The translations under genes and the position numbers were made by a program. The notes beneath the pieces are model-generated. The model did not search any database. It had not been told where the DNA came from and saw nothing but the letters and a program-made list of their open reading frames with translations. A stretch of DNA of 64,000 bases. Origin: Actinokineospora sp. NBRC 105648. Lineage in GTDB: Bacteria > Actinomycetota > Actinomycetes > Mycobacteriales > Pseudonocardiaceae. The stretch spans positions 1 to 64,000 of the forward strand of contig NZ_BSTR01000003.1 of assembly GCF_030269645.1 (NCBI RefSeq), in the 5' to 3' direction. Below, piece after piece: positions 36,399-45,486 of the stretch (positions are counted from its first letter, which is position 1; each line of letters begins with the position of its first letter).

Positions 36399-38030
36399 TT
36401 GGCAGCCGACCTGATCCTGACCAACGCCACCGTGTACACAGTGGACCCCGCGCGGCCTTGGGCGTCGGCGCTCGCCGTCCAGGACGGTCGGGTGCTCGCC
36501 CTCAACGAGGTCGCGGTCGGGCCGGACACCGAGGTCCGCGACCTCGGTGGCGCCTTCGTCATGCCCGGGCTGGTCGACGTGCACAACCACCACGCGCTGG
36601 CCGGTCGGGCCGAGCTGTTCGAGCTGACCTTCGGCGCGGAGGCCGACTTCGCCGCCATCCTCGCCGCGGTCCGCGACTGGTCGCGCGACCTCGGCCCGGA
36701 CGAGTGGGTGGTGGGCGGGGCGTGGGCGTCCACGCTGGTCGAGACCCTGTCGCGGGAGTCCGCCCGGCACGCGCTGGACGAGGCCGCCGGTGGCCGCCCG
36801 GTCGCGCTGAGCGACGACAGCAGGCACAACCGGTGGGTGAGCAGCCGCGCCCTCGAGCTGGCCGGGGTCACCGCCGCGACCGCGGACCCGGCGGGCGGGG
36901 TGATCGTGCGCGACCCGGCCACCGGTGCCCCCACCGGGGTCCTGCTGGAGGCCGCGGGCGTGCTGGTCGAGCGCGCGCTGCGGGAGACCCGCGCGCTCAG
37001 CGACGAGCAGCACGCGAGCGCCTCGCGGCACGCGATCGGCATCCTGCACTCGTTCGGGATCACCGCGTTCCAGGACGCCGGGGTGTCGGTCGACATCCTC
37101 AGCGCGCTGAAGTCGCTGGACGAGGCGGGCGAGCTGGCCGCCTGGGTGGTCTCGTGCCTGCTGATCAACGACCCGATCTTCGGGTTCGACCCGATCGGGC
37201 TACCGCTGATGGAGCTCGGTGAGCGCTACCGCACCGAGCACCACCGGCCGGACTTCGTGAAGATCTTCCTTGACGGTGTCCCGCCGACCCGGACGGCGGC
37301 GTTCCTGGAGCCCTACCTGCCCGACGAGGTGCACGGCGCGTGCTTCCACGGCGCGACCACCATGCCACCCGGCGAACTGGAGGGCTGGCTGCGCGTCGCC
37401 GCCCAGGCGGGGTTGTCGGCCAAGATCCACTGCACCGGCGACGCCGCCGTGCGCGCCACCCTGGACGCCGTCCAGGCGCTGCGCGCCGAGGGGTTCGCCG
37501 ACACCCGGTTCCAGGTGGCGCACGGGCAGTTCGTGCACCCCGACGACCTGGCCCGCTTCGGTGAGCTGGGTGTCGCCGCCGACATCTCGCCGTTCCTCTG
37601 GGTGCCCGGCGTCATCCCCACGGCCATCGCGGACGTTCTCCCCGCCGACCGGGCCGCCCGCATGCAGCCCAACCGCTCCCTGCTCGACAGCGGGGCCCTG
37701 GTCGCCGGTGGCTCCGACTGGCCGGTGAGCGAGTCGCCGAACGCCTGGGAGGGCATCCAGGGCCTGATCACCCGCCAGGACCCCGCGGGCGCGCACCCCG
37801 GGGCGCTGTGGGCCGAGCAGGCCATCACCCTCGCCGAGGCCGTCGAGGTGTTCACCCTCGCGGGTGCCCGCGCGATGGGCGTCGACGACGTCACCGGGTC
37901 CTTGACGCCGGGCAAGTCCGCGGACTTCCTGGTGCTCGACCGCGATCCCTTCCAGACGGCCACCTCGGACCTCGCCGCCACCACGGTGACCGAGACGTGG
38001 TTCGCGGGTCGCCGGGTCTTCCAGCGCTGA
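36399..38030 (+). CDS. amidohydrolase family 3 (YtcJ-like) metal-dependent hydrolase
   Basis: 543 residues, TTG start preceded by GGGGGAG. The cyclic-amidohydrolase layout is clear: N-terminal ADLILTNATVYTVDP beta-sandwich part, metal ligands in LVDVHNHHAL, FVKIFLDGVPPTRTAAF, KIHCTGDAAVRATLDA, RFQVAHGQFVHPDD and GGSDWPVSE, then the returning sandwich strand PGKSADFLVLDRDPF. Substrates of this family are diverse amides, formamides or imines; the true one is unknown. Followed by a small hypothetical gene 60 nt downstream. The preceding 179 nt hold no clear promoter. Confidence 0.88.
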   Translation: MAADLILTNATVYTVDPARPWASALAVQDGRVLALNEVAVGPDTEVRDLGGAFVMPGLVDVHNHHALAGRAELFELTFGAEADFAAILAAVRDWSRDLGPDEWVVGGAWASTLVETLSRESARHALDEAAGGRPVALSDDSRHNRWVSSRALELAGVTAATADPAGGVIVRDPATGAPTGVLLEAAGVLVERALRETRALSDEQHASASRHAIGILHSFGITAFQDAGVSVDILSALKSLDEAGELAAWVVSCLLINDPIFGFDPIGLPLMELGERYRTEHHRPDFVKIFLDGVPPTRTAAFLEPYLPDEVHGACFHGATTMPPGELEGWLRVAAQAGLSAKIHCTGDAAVRATLDAVQALRAEGFADTRFQVAHGQFVHPDDLARFGELGVAADISPFLWVPGVIPTAIADVLPADRAARMQPNRSLLDSGALVAGGSDWPVSESPNAWEGIQGLITRQDPAGAHPGALWAEQAITLAEAVEVFTLAGARAMGVDDVTGSLTPGKSADFLVLDRDPFQTATSDLAATTVTETWFAGRRVFQR

Positions 38031-38090
38031 CGGGGGTGGGCAGGGGTCTGCCCGCGCGGGACCAGGCCGTACCGTGACAGCGGACGGAGA

Positions 38091-38630
38091 GTGACTTCGC
38101 GCGACTGCTTGGCGGCCCCCTTGACGCTCGACCGTGTGTACGGGACCCGGCCGGACCTCCTGCCGCGGTCCATGGTGCGCGTGGTGCGCGCGGACCAACC
38201 GTGGGACCGGCTGCTGAGCTGGGTGGGGCGGCCCGGGGTCGAGCTGCTGGACCTGGACCGCCACCTGCGGACCGAGCGAGCGAGCCTGGACCGGTACCCG
38301 CGCGACACCGACGGCACGATCGAGTGGGCGGCGGTGCCGCCGGGGCTGGTGCTGCGCACCGCGGACTCGGAGTCGGTCGACCTGGGCGTGGTCGTCGAGC
38401 ACGACATGCCCGCCGCACGGAGCGTCATCCTGCTGTGGGCCAGCCCGGCGATCCCGAGTGTGGAGCTGGCGGTCGGCTCCGCCGCGCCGCGCTTCGTCGA
38501 CATCGTCGAGCGCGCGGCCGAGTTCTGGGTCTACTCACCGGTCGACCAGGTCGTGGTGGAGTACTCGTTCTCCGGCGTGGTCACCGCGGCCCGCCTGCCC
38601 CCGGGAGCGGACGGGCCCGCGGCGGGTTGA
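38091..38630 (+). CDS. hypothetical protein
   Basis: 179 residues from a GTG at 38091 (GGACGGA upstream); an in-frame ATG at 38172 is possible. Soluble, no known motif; segments such as LLSWVGRPGVELLDLDRHL and SVDLGVVVEHDMPAARSVILLWASPAIPSVEL look like alternating strands and helices. Its stop codon lies inside the -35 region of the MerR-type promoter of the next gene, so the two are transcribed separately. Confidence 0.6.
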   Translation: MTSRDCLAAPLTLDRVYGTRPDLLPRSMVRVVRADQPWDRLLSWVGRPGVELLDLDRHLRTERASLDRYPRDTDGTIEWAAVPPGLVLRTADSESVDLGVVVEHDMPAARSVILLWASPAIPSVELAVGSAAPRFVDIVERAAEFWVYSPVDQVVVEYSFSGVVTAARLPPGADGPAAG

Positions 38631-38657
38631 CCTGGAGCGCGCTCCAGGTCCTAGCGT
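38627..38657 (+). promoter_or_regulatory. MerR-type promoter with 22-bp perfect palindrome
   Basis: TTGACC (38627-38632) and TAGCGT (38652-38657) are 19 nt apart, the overlong spacing that MerR-family activators correct by twisting DNA. Between them lies a perfect palindrome (38629-38650; arm GACCTGGAGCG). The start of transcription should fall at about the ATG at 38665, giving a leaderless mRNA. No merR gene is in the window. Confidence 0.8.
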
Positions 38658-38664
38658 CGAGATC

Positions 38665-39375
38665 ATGACGACGACACTGATCACCGGAGCGAACAAAGGG
38701 CTCGGGTTCGAGACCGCTCGTCGACTGGTCGCCGCCGGGCACACCGTCTACCTCGGGAGCCGGGACGCCGAACGCGGACGCCTCGCCGCCGAGCGGCTGG
38801 GCGCCCGGGCCGTCCAGCTCGACGTCACCGACGACGCGTCGGTGGCCGCCGCGGTCGAGGTCGTCGAGGCGGGCGGCGGCTTGGACGTCCTGGTCAACAA
38901 CGCGGGCATCCAGCAGGAGATGGCCGACGGCACCGTCGTGATCGGCGCCGCGGCCCTGACCGCCGAGGTGCTGCGGCGGACGTTCGAGACGAACGTCTTC
39001 GGTGTGGTGCGCGTCCTGCACGCGTTCCTCCCACTGCTGGGCCGATCCCCGGCGCCGGTGGTGGTGAACGTGAGCAGCGGGCTCGCCTCGCTCACCCGGC
39101 TGAGCACCCCGGACACCCCGGGCCACGCCTACCCGGGAGTCGCCTACCCGACGTCGAAGGTCGCGGTGAACATGCTGACCGTGCAGTACGCCAAGGCGTT
39201 CCCGGCGATGCGGATCAACGCCGTGGAGCCCGGGTTCACCGCGACCGACCTGAACGCCGGTACCGGTCACCAGAGTGTCGAGCAGGGTGCCGAGATCATC
39301 GTGCGGATGGCCCAGGTGGGCCCGGACGGGCCCACCGGAACCTACGTCGACGCCCAGGGCACCCTGCCCTGGTAG
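38665..39375 (+). CDS. short-chain dehydrogenase/reductase
   Basis: 236 residues. Classical SDR: cofactor motif TGANKGLGFETARRL, LDVLVNNAGIQ, catalytic Ser in VVNVSSGLASL and the YxxxK in YPTSKVAVNM. SRD after the second strand suggests NADP(H). Reduces an unknown carbonyl or oxidises an alcohol. Transcribed from its own MerR-type promoter and probably leaderless, so it should be induced by the effector of an unlinked MerR protein, for example a reactive carbonyl or drug (inference). Its stop is 6 nt from the end of the convergent permease gene. Confidence 0.92.
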   Translation: MTTTLITGANKGLGFETARRLVAAGHTVYLGSRDAERGRLAAERLGARAVQLDVTDDASVAAAVEVVEAGGGLDVLVNNAGIQQEMADGTVVIGAAALTAEVLRRTFETNVFGVVRVLHAFLPLLGRSPAPVVVNVSSGLASLTRLSTPDTPGHAYPGVAYPTSKVAVNMLTVQYAKAFPAMRINAVEPGFTATDLNAGTGHQSVEQGAEIIVRMAQVGPDGPTGTYVDAQGTLPW

Positions 39376-39381
39376 CCCCCG

Positions 39382-40851
39382 TCACGCACCCGGTTCGACG
39401 ACCCGCTCCCGTGCCTGCGGCTCCTCCGTGGCCGGTTCCTCGTCCGCCGGACCGCGCAGCTCCCACACGCCACGCCTGCGCAGCACGAGGTAGTACAGCG
39501 CTGACGCGACACCGATGCCCGCGGTGATCGCGAGACTCGGGCGTCCGACCTCGGGGTCGAGCGCGCTCTGCCAGATCACGTAGGCCAACGCCGCCAGGGC
39601 GAGCACCGGCGCGACCGGGAACCACGGCATCCGGTAGGCGGCGTGCGCGGTGCTGCCGTTGCGGCGGCCGCTGATCACCGCCAGGCACAGCGCCGCGTAC
39701 ACCGCGACGATGGAGGTGGCGGTCACCACCAGGAGGAAGTCCTTGTCCGCGAAGCACAGCGCGGTGGCGAACGCACCGGTGGCCAGGGTGGCGATCCACG
39801 GCGTCCCGGTGCTGGGGTGGATGGCGGCCAGCGCGCGGCTGACCGCACCCGGCCACGCGGCGTCGCGGCCGGTGCTGAACACCATCCGCGAGGTGATCAG
39901 GATGATCGCCAGCACCGCGTTGAGGATGGCCAGCGCGATGGCGAGGCTGATCACCGTGTTCACCGTCGACCCCGCCTGCGCGGTGACGAAGTAGCTCATC
40001 ATGTTGTCCGCGGCGAACAGGTCCGGCAGCGACGGCGCGCCGAGCAGCACGGCGGTGACCGGGACCAGCTCGGCCAGCACGGTGATCGCCAGCGCCCACA
40101 GGATCACCCGGGCGATGCCGCGGTGGGCGTTCGCGGTCTCCTCGCCGAAGTACACCGCCGAGCCGTACCCGTTGTAGGAGAAGATCGCCACGGCCGCGGC
40201 GCCGACGATCAGCCCGGCCGAGGCGGGGCCGACGACCCCGTCCGCGGCCGCCACCGGCGCGGCCAGCAGGTCGCCCAGCGGGCGGGCCGGGTCGAACAGC
40301 CCGAGCGCGCTCACCACGACCAGCGCGACCATCTCGATCACCAGGAAGACCCCGGTGATCCAGGCGTTGAGCTTGACGTCGAACACCGCGAGCACGGTCG
40401 CGCCCGCGGTGGTCACCGCCGCGACCACGGGGCCGGGCAGACCCGGGATCAGCACCTCCAGGTAGGTGCCCACGCCCAGCGCGATCACCGCGATGATCAG
40501 CAGCTGGGTGACCAGCAGCAGCCCGAGGGTGACGAAACCGGGCAGCTTGCCCAGGGTGCGGGCGACGATGGCGTACTCGCCGCCGCTGAGCGGGTAGGCC
40601 GAGGCCAGCTCCGCGTAGACGAACGCCATGAACACGCCCACCACCGCGGCGATCACGAAACTCCAGAACGCGCCGCTGCCCGCCTGGCCCACCACCCCCG
40701 GCGCGATGATGAACACCGAGGACGCGGGCGAGATCGCGGAGAGCGTGATGAGCAGGGTGCCGAGCACCTTGAGGCCCCGGCGCAGGGCCGGTGCCGCTGG
40801 TGCGGACGGTGGCGGGACCGGTGTGGACGGTGACGACGACGGATCCGGCAT
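39382..40851 (-). CDS. APC-superfamily amino acid permease
   Basis: 489 residues, 12 membrane helices, from an ATG with GAGGAG upstream. First helix LLITLSAISPASSVFIIAPGVVG holds the APC substrate-binding bend, followed by YPLSGGEYAIVARTLG and the FSYNGYGSAVYFGEE helix 6 region. The N-terminal 35 residues are Pro/Ser-rich and the C-terminal tail Glu-rich. Divergent from tetR and a DmpA-type aminopeptidase; the shared operator suggests uptake of the amino acids or small peptides that the peptidase handles. Confidence 0.88.
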   Translation of the reverse strand: MPDPSSSPSTPVPPPSAPAAPALRRGLKVLGTLLITLSAISPASSVFIIAPGVVGQAGSGAFWSFVIAAVVGVFMAFVYAELASAYPLSGGEYAIVARTLGKLPGFVTLGLLLVTQLLIIAVIALGVGTYLEVLIPGLPGPVVAAVTTAGATVLAVFDVKLNAWITGVFLVIEMVALVVVSALGLFDPARPLGDLLAAPVAAADGVVGPASAGLIVGAAAVAIFSYNGYGSAVYFGEETANAHRGIARVILWALAITVLAELVPVTAVLLGAPSLPDLFAADNMMSYFVTAQAGSTVNTVISLAIALAILNAVLAIILITSRMVFSTGRDAAWPGAVSRALAAIHPSTGTPWIATLATGAFATALCFADKDFLLVVTATSIVAVYAALCLAVISGRRNGSTAHAAYRMPWFPVAPVLALAALAYVIWQSALDPEVGRPSLAITAGIGVASALYYLVLRRRGVWELRGPADEEPATEEPQARERVVEPGA

Positions 40852-40869
40852 GGCGGTCTCCTCGGACTT

Positions 40870-40967
40870 AGTTCTTTGACTGGTCATCAAAGAACTCGAT
40901 GTGACCCACGTCAATACTTTGCTGAGAAAAGGTTGTGTCACGACTGGTGACTCTTGCGTTCTTTGAT
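40870..40967. promoter_or_regulatory. TetR operator and extra half-site between permease and tetR
   Basis: A perfect inverted repeat with 10-bp arms AGTTCTTTGA-7-TCAAAGAACT (40870-40896) lies 19 nt before the permease ATG. GTTCTTTGAT recurs as a half-site at 40958-40967, close to the tetR start, and GTCAC-5-GTGAC lies at 40938-40952. This is a convincing binding region for the neighbouring TetR protein acting on both genes. Confidence 0.75.
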
Positions 40968-40989
40968 CCTCGCCTGAAGAATCCCGGGC

Positions 40990-41595
40990 ATGCCGAGACC
41001 AAGCCAGGCGCACCACAAGCGCGCCGAGCTCATCACCGCCGCGCGCCAGGCCGTCCTCGACCGGGGCGTGCTCAACCTGCGGCTGCGCGACGTCGCCGAC
41101 CAGGCCGCCATGTCCACCGGCTCGGTGCTCTACTACTTCCCGACCCTGAGCGACCTGCTCTTCGAGGTGCAGCGCGAGGCCGTCGAGCGGTTCTGCGTGG
41201 ACCGCGAGGACGCCGCGCGGCTGGAGCCCGACCCGCGCAGGCGGCTGGTCGGGACCATCAAGGCGGGGCTGCCCACCGGCCAGGACGACGAGCTGTGCGT
41301 GCTGATCTACGAGCTCGGCGCCTACGCCCGCCGCGACGCCGCCTACGCCGCCCAGCACATCCGGCTGTGCGAGCGCCAGGTCGCCCTCTACACCGCCATC
41401 CTGGAGACCGGCTCGGCCACCGGGGTGTTCGACCTGACCCGGGACGCCACCACCATCGCCCGCACCCTGGTGTCCCTCGAGGACGGTCTGGGCCTGCACA
41501 TCACCCAGGCGGTCCCCACCTTCACCACCCCCCAGGCCGAGGCGATCCTCATCGCCTACGCGGCCGACGCCACGAACTGCCCACTGGAGGCCTGA
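40990..41595 (+). CDS. TetR-family transcriptional regulator
   Basis: 201 residues. N-terminal HTH: RAELITAARQAVLDRGVLNLRLRDVADQAAMSTGSVLYYFPTLSDLLFEV; the C-terminal helical domain binds an unknown ligand. Its stop overlaps the ATG of the aminopeptidase gene (TGATG), so the two are co-expressed. Likely represses both its own operon and the divergent permease through the repeat at 40870-40896. Confidence 0.92.
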   Translation: MPRPSQAHHKRAELITAARQAVLDRGVLNLRLRDVADQAAMSTGSVLYYFPTLSDLLFEVQREAVERFCVDREDAARLEPDPRRRLVGTIKAGLPTGQDDELCVLIYELGAYARRDAAYAAQHIRLCERQVALYTAILETGSATGVFDLTRDATTIARTLVSLEDGLGLHITQAVPTFTTPQAEAILIAYAADATNCPLEA

Positions 41596-42674
41596 TGCGC
41601 GCCCGAGACCTAGGCCTTCCGCTGCCCGGGGAGACCGGCCCGCACAACGCGATCACCGACGTGCCCGGCGTCGAGGTCGGCTACACCACCCTGGTCGCGG
41701 GCGAGGCGGTCCGCACCGGCGTGACCGCGATCCTGCCGCGCGGCCGCGCCGAGGTCCACCTGCCGTGCGCGGCGGGCCGGTTCTCGTTGAACGGCAACGG
41801 GGAGATGACCGGCAGCGCCCTGCTCGACGAGACCGGGCAGCTGCGGCTGCCGGTGCTGATCACCAACACGCACGCCATCGGGCCGTGCCACCGGGGCGTG
41901 ATCGACTGGGCAGCCCGGGAGCACCCCCGCGTCGCCGACCAGTGGCTGCTCCCGGTCGTCGCCGAGACCTGGGACGGCTACCTCAACGACATCAACGGCC
42001 CGCACGTCCAGCCCGCGCACGCCGTCGCCGCGATCGACGCCGCCGCGCCCGGCCCGGTCGCCGAGGGCTCGGTCGGCGGCGGCACCGGGATGAACTGCTA
42101 CGCGTTCAAGGGCGGCAGCGGCACCTCGTCGCGGGTCGTGCGCCACGGCGCGGACTCCTACACCGTCGGCGTGTTCGTCCAGGCGAACTTCGGCTCCCGG
42201 AGCGAGCTCACGGTCTGCGGCGTGCCGGTGGGCGCACAGTTGTCCGACGACAACCCGATCGAGGACGGCGACTGGATGTTCCCGCCCGGCGCCGGGTCGG
42301 TGATCGCCGTCGTCGCCACCGACGCGCCGCTGCTCCCCGGCCAGTGCTCGGCCCTGGCCAGGCGCGTGCCGCTGGGACTGGCCCGCACGGGCACCACCGG
42401 GTCGCACTTCTCCGGCGACATCTTCCTGGCGTTCTCCACCGGCAACGTGCTCGCCGAGTCGGGATTCCCGCACGGGGACCCGGGTTACGACACCCTCCGG
42501 TACATCCCGTGGAACCGCGTGGACGACCTGTTCGCCGCCGTGGTGCAGGCCGTCGAGGAAGCGGTCCTCAACGCGCTGGTCGCCGCCACCACCGTGACCG
42601 GGCGCCTCGGCCACCGCTCCCCGGGCATCCCGGTGGACCGCCTGGTGGACCTGGTGACCAAGGCGGGCCGGTAG
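41595..42674 (+). CDS. DmpA-type (S58 family) aminopeptidase
   Basis: 359 residues. Family S58 enzymes are self-cleaving N-terminal nucleophile hydrolases that split beta- or D-amino acids from peptides. The precursor should be cut before Ser235 in PPGAG-SVIAVVATDAPLL, and the companion active-site stretch SVGGGTGMNCYAFKGGSGTSSR is present, as is LPVLITNTHAIG. ATG overlaps the tetR stop by one base. Together with the permease the locus may recycle unusual peptides; an alternative is processing of a natural product. Confidence 0.9.
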   Translation: MRARDLGLPLPGETGPHNAITDVPGVEVGYTTLVAGEAVRTGVTAILPRGRAEVHLPCAAGRFSLNGNGEMTGSALLDETGQLRLPVLITNTHAIGPCHRGVIDWAAREHPRVADQWLLPVVAETWDGYLNDINGPHVQPAHAVAAIDAAAPGPVAEGSVGGGTGMNCYAFKGGSGTSSRVVRHGADSYTVGVFVQANFGSRSELTVCGVPVGAQLSDDNPIEDGDWMFPPGAGSVIAVVATDAPLLPGQCSALARRVPLGLARTGTTGSHFSGDIFLAFSTGNVLAESGFPHGDPGYDTLRYIPWNRVDDLFAAVVQAVEEAVLNALVAATTVTGRLGHRSPGIPVDRLVDLVTKAGR

Positions 42675-42701
42675 CCACCAGAGTCCGATGAGGACAGACG
42701 G

Positions 42702-44168
42702 TCAGGTCCCGCAGAAGGTCTGGTAGGCGGCGCCGAAGTCCGCCGGTGCCGGGTCCGCGTACCGGTCGCGGCCGGGCCGCTCGTCGTAGGGCGCGGTGAC
42801 CGCGTCCAGCAGCCCGCCTAACGGGCCCAGGTCGCCCTCGGTCGCGGCGTTGAGCGCCTCCTCGACGAGGTGGTTGCGCGGGATGTAGACCGGGTTCACC
42901 CGGTCCATCGCGTCGGCGTCAGGCCTCAGGGCCCGCCAGCGGGCGATCCAGCTGTCGATGGCGGCGATGTCGAGGACCAACCCGCGTGCGGGCTCGGTGT
43001 CGCCGCGCGCGGCCGCGCCGAGGCGGCGGTAGAACGACGTGTGGTCGACGTGGTTCTCGGCCAACAGCGCGACCAGGTCATCCACCAGTTCGTCGACGAG
43101 CGGTGTGGTCGAGGCGCTAGGCAGGCCCAGTTTGGCCCGCATCCCGGCGGACCACGTGCGGTCGTACCGCTCCCGGAACCCGCCGAGCGCGTCGACCGCC
43201 AAGGCGACCGCCTTGTCCTGGTCGTCGGCGAAGAGGGGGAGCAGGGCCTCGGCGAGCCGGGCGAGGTTCCACTCGGCCACGGCGGGCTGGTTGCCGTAGG
43301 CGTAGCGCCCGCGGTGGTCGATGGAGCTGTACACGGTGGACCGGTCGAAGGCGTCCAGGAACGCGCACGGGCCGTAGTCGATGGTCTCGCCCGAGATGGT
43401 CATGTTGTCGGTGTTCATCACCCCGTGGACGAACCCCACGAGCATCCAGCGCGCCACCAGTGCGGCCTGCGCGGCCACCACCGCCTCGAACAGCTCGAGG
43501 TACCGGTGCTCGGCGCCCGCGGCGGCGGGGTGGTGGCGGTCGATCGCGTGGTCGGCGAGCCTGCGCAGCAGGTCGAGGTCGCCGGTGGCCGAGGCGTACT
43601 GGAAGCTGCCGACCCGCAGGTGGCCGCGCGCGACCCGGGCGAGCACCGCGCCCGGCAACGGCGTCTCCCGGCGCACCGAGCGGCCGGTCGCCACCACCGC
43701 CAGCGAGCGGGTGGTGGGGATGCCGAGCGCGTGCATCGCCTCGCTGACCACGTACTCGCGCAGCATCGGTCCGACGGCGGCGAACCCGTCTCCGCCACGG
43801 GCGAACGGGGTGCGGCCGGAGCCCTTGAGGTGCAGGTCGCGCGGCCGCCCGTCGGAGTGGACGAGCTCCCCGAGCAGGAGAGCCCGCCCATCTCCGAGAC
43901 GGGGGGAGTAGTTCCCGAACTGGTGCCCGGCGTAGGCCTGCGCCACCGGGGCGGCGCCCGGGGGCACGTGGTTGCCGACGAGCAGCCGAGTTCCCTCCGG
44001 ACCCCGCAGCCACGCGCTGTCGAGCCCCAGGTCCGCGGCCACCCGCTCGTTGAGCACGAGCAACCTCGGCTCGGCCACCTGCTCCGCCTGCCAGGGGAGG
44101 GCCAGCTCCGGGAGCGTGCGGGCGAACTCGTCACCCAGGGTAATTGCCGACAGCGGTGCGGTGCTCAC
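42702..44168 (-). CDS. selO: protein adenylyltransferase SelO (YdiU/UPF0061)
   Basis: 488 residues; GTG at 44168 chosen because [15 protein letters not shown] is the family's usual N terminus. Pseudokinase fold that transfers AMP to Ser/Thr/Tyr of target proteins, linked to redox homeostasis. Visible motifs: [40 protein letters not shown] (ATP contacts), [24 protein letters not shown] (metal-binding Asn and Asp) and [26 protein letters not shown] Cys near the very C terminus (TFCGT) is at the place where animal SelO has selenocysteine. Preceded by three 13-bp repeats. Confidence 0.93.
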   Translation of the reverse strand: MSTAPLSAITLGDEFARTLPELALPWQAEQVAEPRLLVLNERVAADLGLDSAWLRGPEGTRLLVGNHVPPGAAPVAQAYAGHQFGNYSPRLGDGRALLLGELVHSDGRPRDLHLKGSGRTPFARGGDGFAAVGPMLREYVVSEAMHALGIPTTRSLAVVATGRSVRRETPLPGAVLARVARGHLRVGSFQYASATGDLDLLRRLADHAIDRHHPAAAGAEHRYLELFEAVVAAQAALVARWMLVGFVHGVMNTDNMTISGETIDYGPCAFLDAFDRSTVYSSIDHRGRYAYGNQPAVAEWNLARLAEALLPLFADDQDKAVALAVDALGGFRERYDRTWSAGMRAKLGLPSASTTPLVDELVDDLVALLAENHVDHTSFYRRLGAAARGDTEPARGLVLDIAAIDSWIARWRALRPDADAMDRVNPVYIPRNHLVEEALNAATEGDLGPLGGLLDAVTAPYDERPGRDRYADPAPADFGAAYQTFCGT

Positions 44169-44222
44169 CCCACCAAGGTACGTGGCGCCCGCCGACCAGG
44201 TCGGTGGCGGCGCGCTCGCGGA

Positions 44223-44261
44223 TCTCACCTGGACATCTCACCTGGGCGTCTCACCTAGGCA
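44223..44261 (-). repeat. three tandem 13-bp repeats in the selO leader
   Basis: TCTCACCTGGACA, TCTCACCTGGGCG and TCTCACCTAGGCA follow head to tail (on the minus strand each contains AGGTGAGA). They lie 55 nt upstream of the selO GTG and overlap the last codons of the protease gene. Regular 13-nt spacing and position suggest regulator binding or a slippage product. Confidence 0.6.
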
Positions 44262-45054
44262 AGGTGCACCCCGGCAGCGAGAGGTTGAACTGGTTCCCGG
44301 TGGTGATGCACGTCGGGACGTCGTAGGTCTCCTGGGCGTACCCGATCCCCGACCGGACGGTGACCTGCCCGGTCTGCGAGACCTCGCACGGGTTGTTCAT
44401 CGTGCAGCGCCCGCCGCTCTCGTTGATCGTGTTGTTGACCCCCACGACCTTCCCCGAGCCGGTGTCGATGATCGGCGATCCGGAGGTGCCGCCGATGACG
44501 TTGCACGACCGGGTGTAGCGGATCGAGTCCTTCCAGGTCCAGCTGCCCTCCTTGAGCTGGTAGGCGAAGCCGTCCACCGAGCAGGTGTAGATCCGCTTCC
44601 AATAGCCGGACACGACCTGGATGCCGGTGCCCTGCGCGGGACGGCTGGCGGACAGGTCCAGGGCCCGCGTGCGGTACTGCTGCTGCAGCTGCGCGTAGGT
44701 GGTGCCGAGCTGGTAGAACGCCGCGTCGGTGTTCTTCATCGTGGCGTAGGCCAGCTTGGTCGCCCGCAGCGTCCCCACCGACTGGCCGGACGGTCCCAGC
44801 AGGGTGAACGACCGGCTCGACGCCTGGTTCACGATCACCTCGTTCGCGCCCATCAGCTTGACGCAGTGCCCATTGGTCAGCACCAGCGCCGGGTCGTTGT
44901 CCGCGGCCGCGGGCGGCCGCACCACGGAGCCGGAGCAATTGTCCAGCGCCACGATGGCGGCGAAGTCGGCGGTGACCCCGGCACTGGCCGGGACGACGAC
45001 CGACACCACCCCCGCCAGCGCGACGGCGAGCACGCCGAGCACTTGCTTGATCAT
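44251..45054 (-). CDS. secreted trypsin-like serine protease
   Basis: 267 residues from an ATG with GGAAGG upstream. Signal peptide 1-25 (VVSVVVPASA). The S1 triad is visible: H63 in LTNGHCV, D110 in MKNTDAAFYQL and S191 in IGGTSGSPIID. Several Cys (C40-C64, C158-C184 and two near the end) could form disulfides. There is no long propeptide, unlike alpha-lytic-type proteases. Related to the glutamyl-endopeptidase/V8-like branch; substrate preference unknown. The next gene downstream is selO, 82 nt away. Confidence 0.88.
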   Translation of the reverse strand: MIKQVLGVLAVALAGVVSVVVPASAGVTADFAAIVALDNCSGSVVRPPAAADNDPALVLTNGHCVKLMGANEVIVNQASSRSFTLLGPSGQSVGTLRATKLAYATMKNTDAAFYQLGTTYAQLQQQYRTRALDLSASRPAQGTGIQVVSGYWKRIYTCSVDGFAYQLKEGSWTWKDSIRYTRSCNVIGGTSGSPIIDTGSGKVVGVNNTINESGGRCTMNNPCEVSQTGQVTVRSGIGYAQETYDVPTCITTGNQFNLSLPGCTLPR

Positions 45055-45486
45055 GGGATTTCCTTCCGGTTGCAGGGTTCGCACCCGCCAGGGTCGACGC
45101 AGCGCCCTTCACTCACCACCCCCGTTCGGGTGGCAAGAAAAACACCGGGTATTCACATCAACGGAATTCTGTCTCGGGTGTCGAACCTTTCAACTGGCGC
45201 CGACAAAATTGTGAAAGAAGGCGATTGAGGTCCGCGTGGGGCGAATCCGCGACCGCGACATCAGAATTCCCAACCCGCCCGCGGCGGATCCCGAGCGGAT
45301 GAGCGGCGGTGTGCGCCGGTGGATCGGCACCCTCGGCGGCGCGGCCGGGCGCGGGCTGCGCGTGCTAGCCCCGCTGGCAATCCTGACCGCCCCGCCCCCG
45401 CCCCGCGCCGGATCTGCGACCAGATCGGCGGCCTGGGCCTGCCCGAGGAGTGGGCCGGCCTGTTCCCCGACTCCAGTCCCGCTGAG
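45055..45486. other. gene-poor stretch with possible degraded coding traces
   Basis: 45055-45235 is AT-richer and may hold the protease promoter. From the GTG at 45236 a frame reads VRRWIGTLGGAAGRGLRVLAPLAIL and then turns to Pro/Arg noise, while another frame from about 45410 reads ICDQIGGLGLPEEWAGLFPDS. The change of frame hints at a small decayed gene. I cannot assign it. Confidence 0.3.
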
